The notes beneath the pieces were generated by a model, which did not search any database, was not told the DNA's origin, and saw only the letters and a program-made list of their open reading frames with translations. From NCBI GenBank assembly GCA_024762755.1, contig JANTGX010000132.1, forward strand, positions 1-6,220: a stretch of 6,220 nt of DNA. The letters run 5' to 3'. The stretch's first letter is position 1, and every line of letters starts with the position of its first letter. The stretch is from Gammaproteobacteria bacterium. Lineage in GTDB: Bacteria > Pseudomonadota > Gammaproteobacteria > SZUA-152. The position numbers and the translations under genes were made by a program. Shown in pieces: positions 6,174 through 6,220 of the stretch.

Positions 6174-6220
6174 TCAGTCTGCCGCGACCAGACGGTAGAT
6201 CCCGCCCCTGAGGTCCACCA
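6174..6220 (-). CDS. Possible C-terminal end of a gene entering from the right edge
   Basis: In one minus-strand frame the last bases encode VDLRGGIYRLVAAD followed by TGA (6174-6176). The stop is 14 bases before the MCGRF start, typical spacing for genes in an operon, and the residues look like a protein C-terminus and not random GC-rich translation. Only 14 codons are visible, so no family can be named, and the frame choice rests mainly on the well-placed stop. Confidence 0.35.
   Translation of the reverse strand, partial: VDLRGGIYRLVAAD

Noticed and set aside
6186..6220. A possible tRNA 3' end, since the window ends in CCA on the plus strand
   Set aside because: There is no T-loop sequence (GGTTCGA-like) or acceptor stem partner in the bases before it, so the CCA is chance.
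1..6220. CRISPR arrays, insertion sequences, attachment sites or long direct repeats
   Set aside because: No regularly spaced repeats, transposase motifs, terminal inverted repeats or integrase-type sites were seen on reading both strands.

Overview
The window is GC-rich and compactly coded, and it reads as the chromosome of a gammaproteobacterium. NagZ and a YajD-type HNH protein, both close to their enterobacterial forms, sit back to back, and an atypical PilZ-like protein of proteobacterial type lies downstream. The high GC and frequent GTG starts suggest an environmental lineage, perhaps Chromatiales/Ectothiorhodospiraceae. That placement is a guess from composition and gene content, not a measured result.

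Layout. A 72-base divergent intergenic region (5675-5746) separates two transcription units. To the left, on the minus strand, is a tight four-gene run: nagZ (4628-5674), a YihY/BrkB-family membrane protein (3272-4627), an atypical PilZ-like protein (1606-3285) and a two-domain metallophosphoesterase (1497 down to the left edge, C-terminus missing). The first junction has no gap (TAG directly followed by GTG), the second overlaps by 14 bases, and the third is a 108-base leader holding a 40-codon ORF with a good ribosome binding site. To the right, on the plus strand, is yajD (5747-6109). After it, on the minus strand, come what looks like a 12-codon stub of an SRAP/YedK-type gene (6121-6159) and the probable last codons of another gene (6174 to the right edge). 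No stretch longer than about 110 bases lacks a coding call.

How the genes may work together. NagZ recycles peptidoglycan muropeptides in the cytoplasm. YihY is an inner-membrane protein of unknown function with a cytoplasmic winged-helix-like tail. The third gene has PilZ-like sequence marks, so it may respond to cyclic di-GMP. The fourth carries a calcineurin-type phosphoesterase domain behind an N-terminal region with a possible kinase-like catalytic and metal-binding motif pair. The last two genes could form a small signalling pair translated with envelope-recycling genes; this is inference from gene order and motifs only.

Most worth checking: the possible kinase-like/phosphoesterase fusion, the PilZ-like protein with wide motif spacing, the SRAP stub, and the leader ORF with a G-quadruplex motif between genes three and four.
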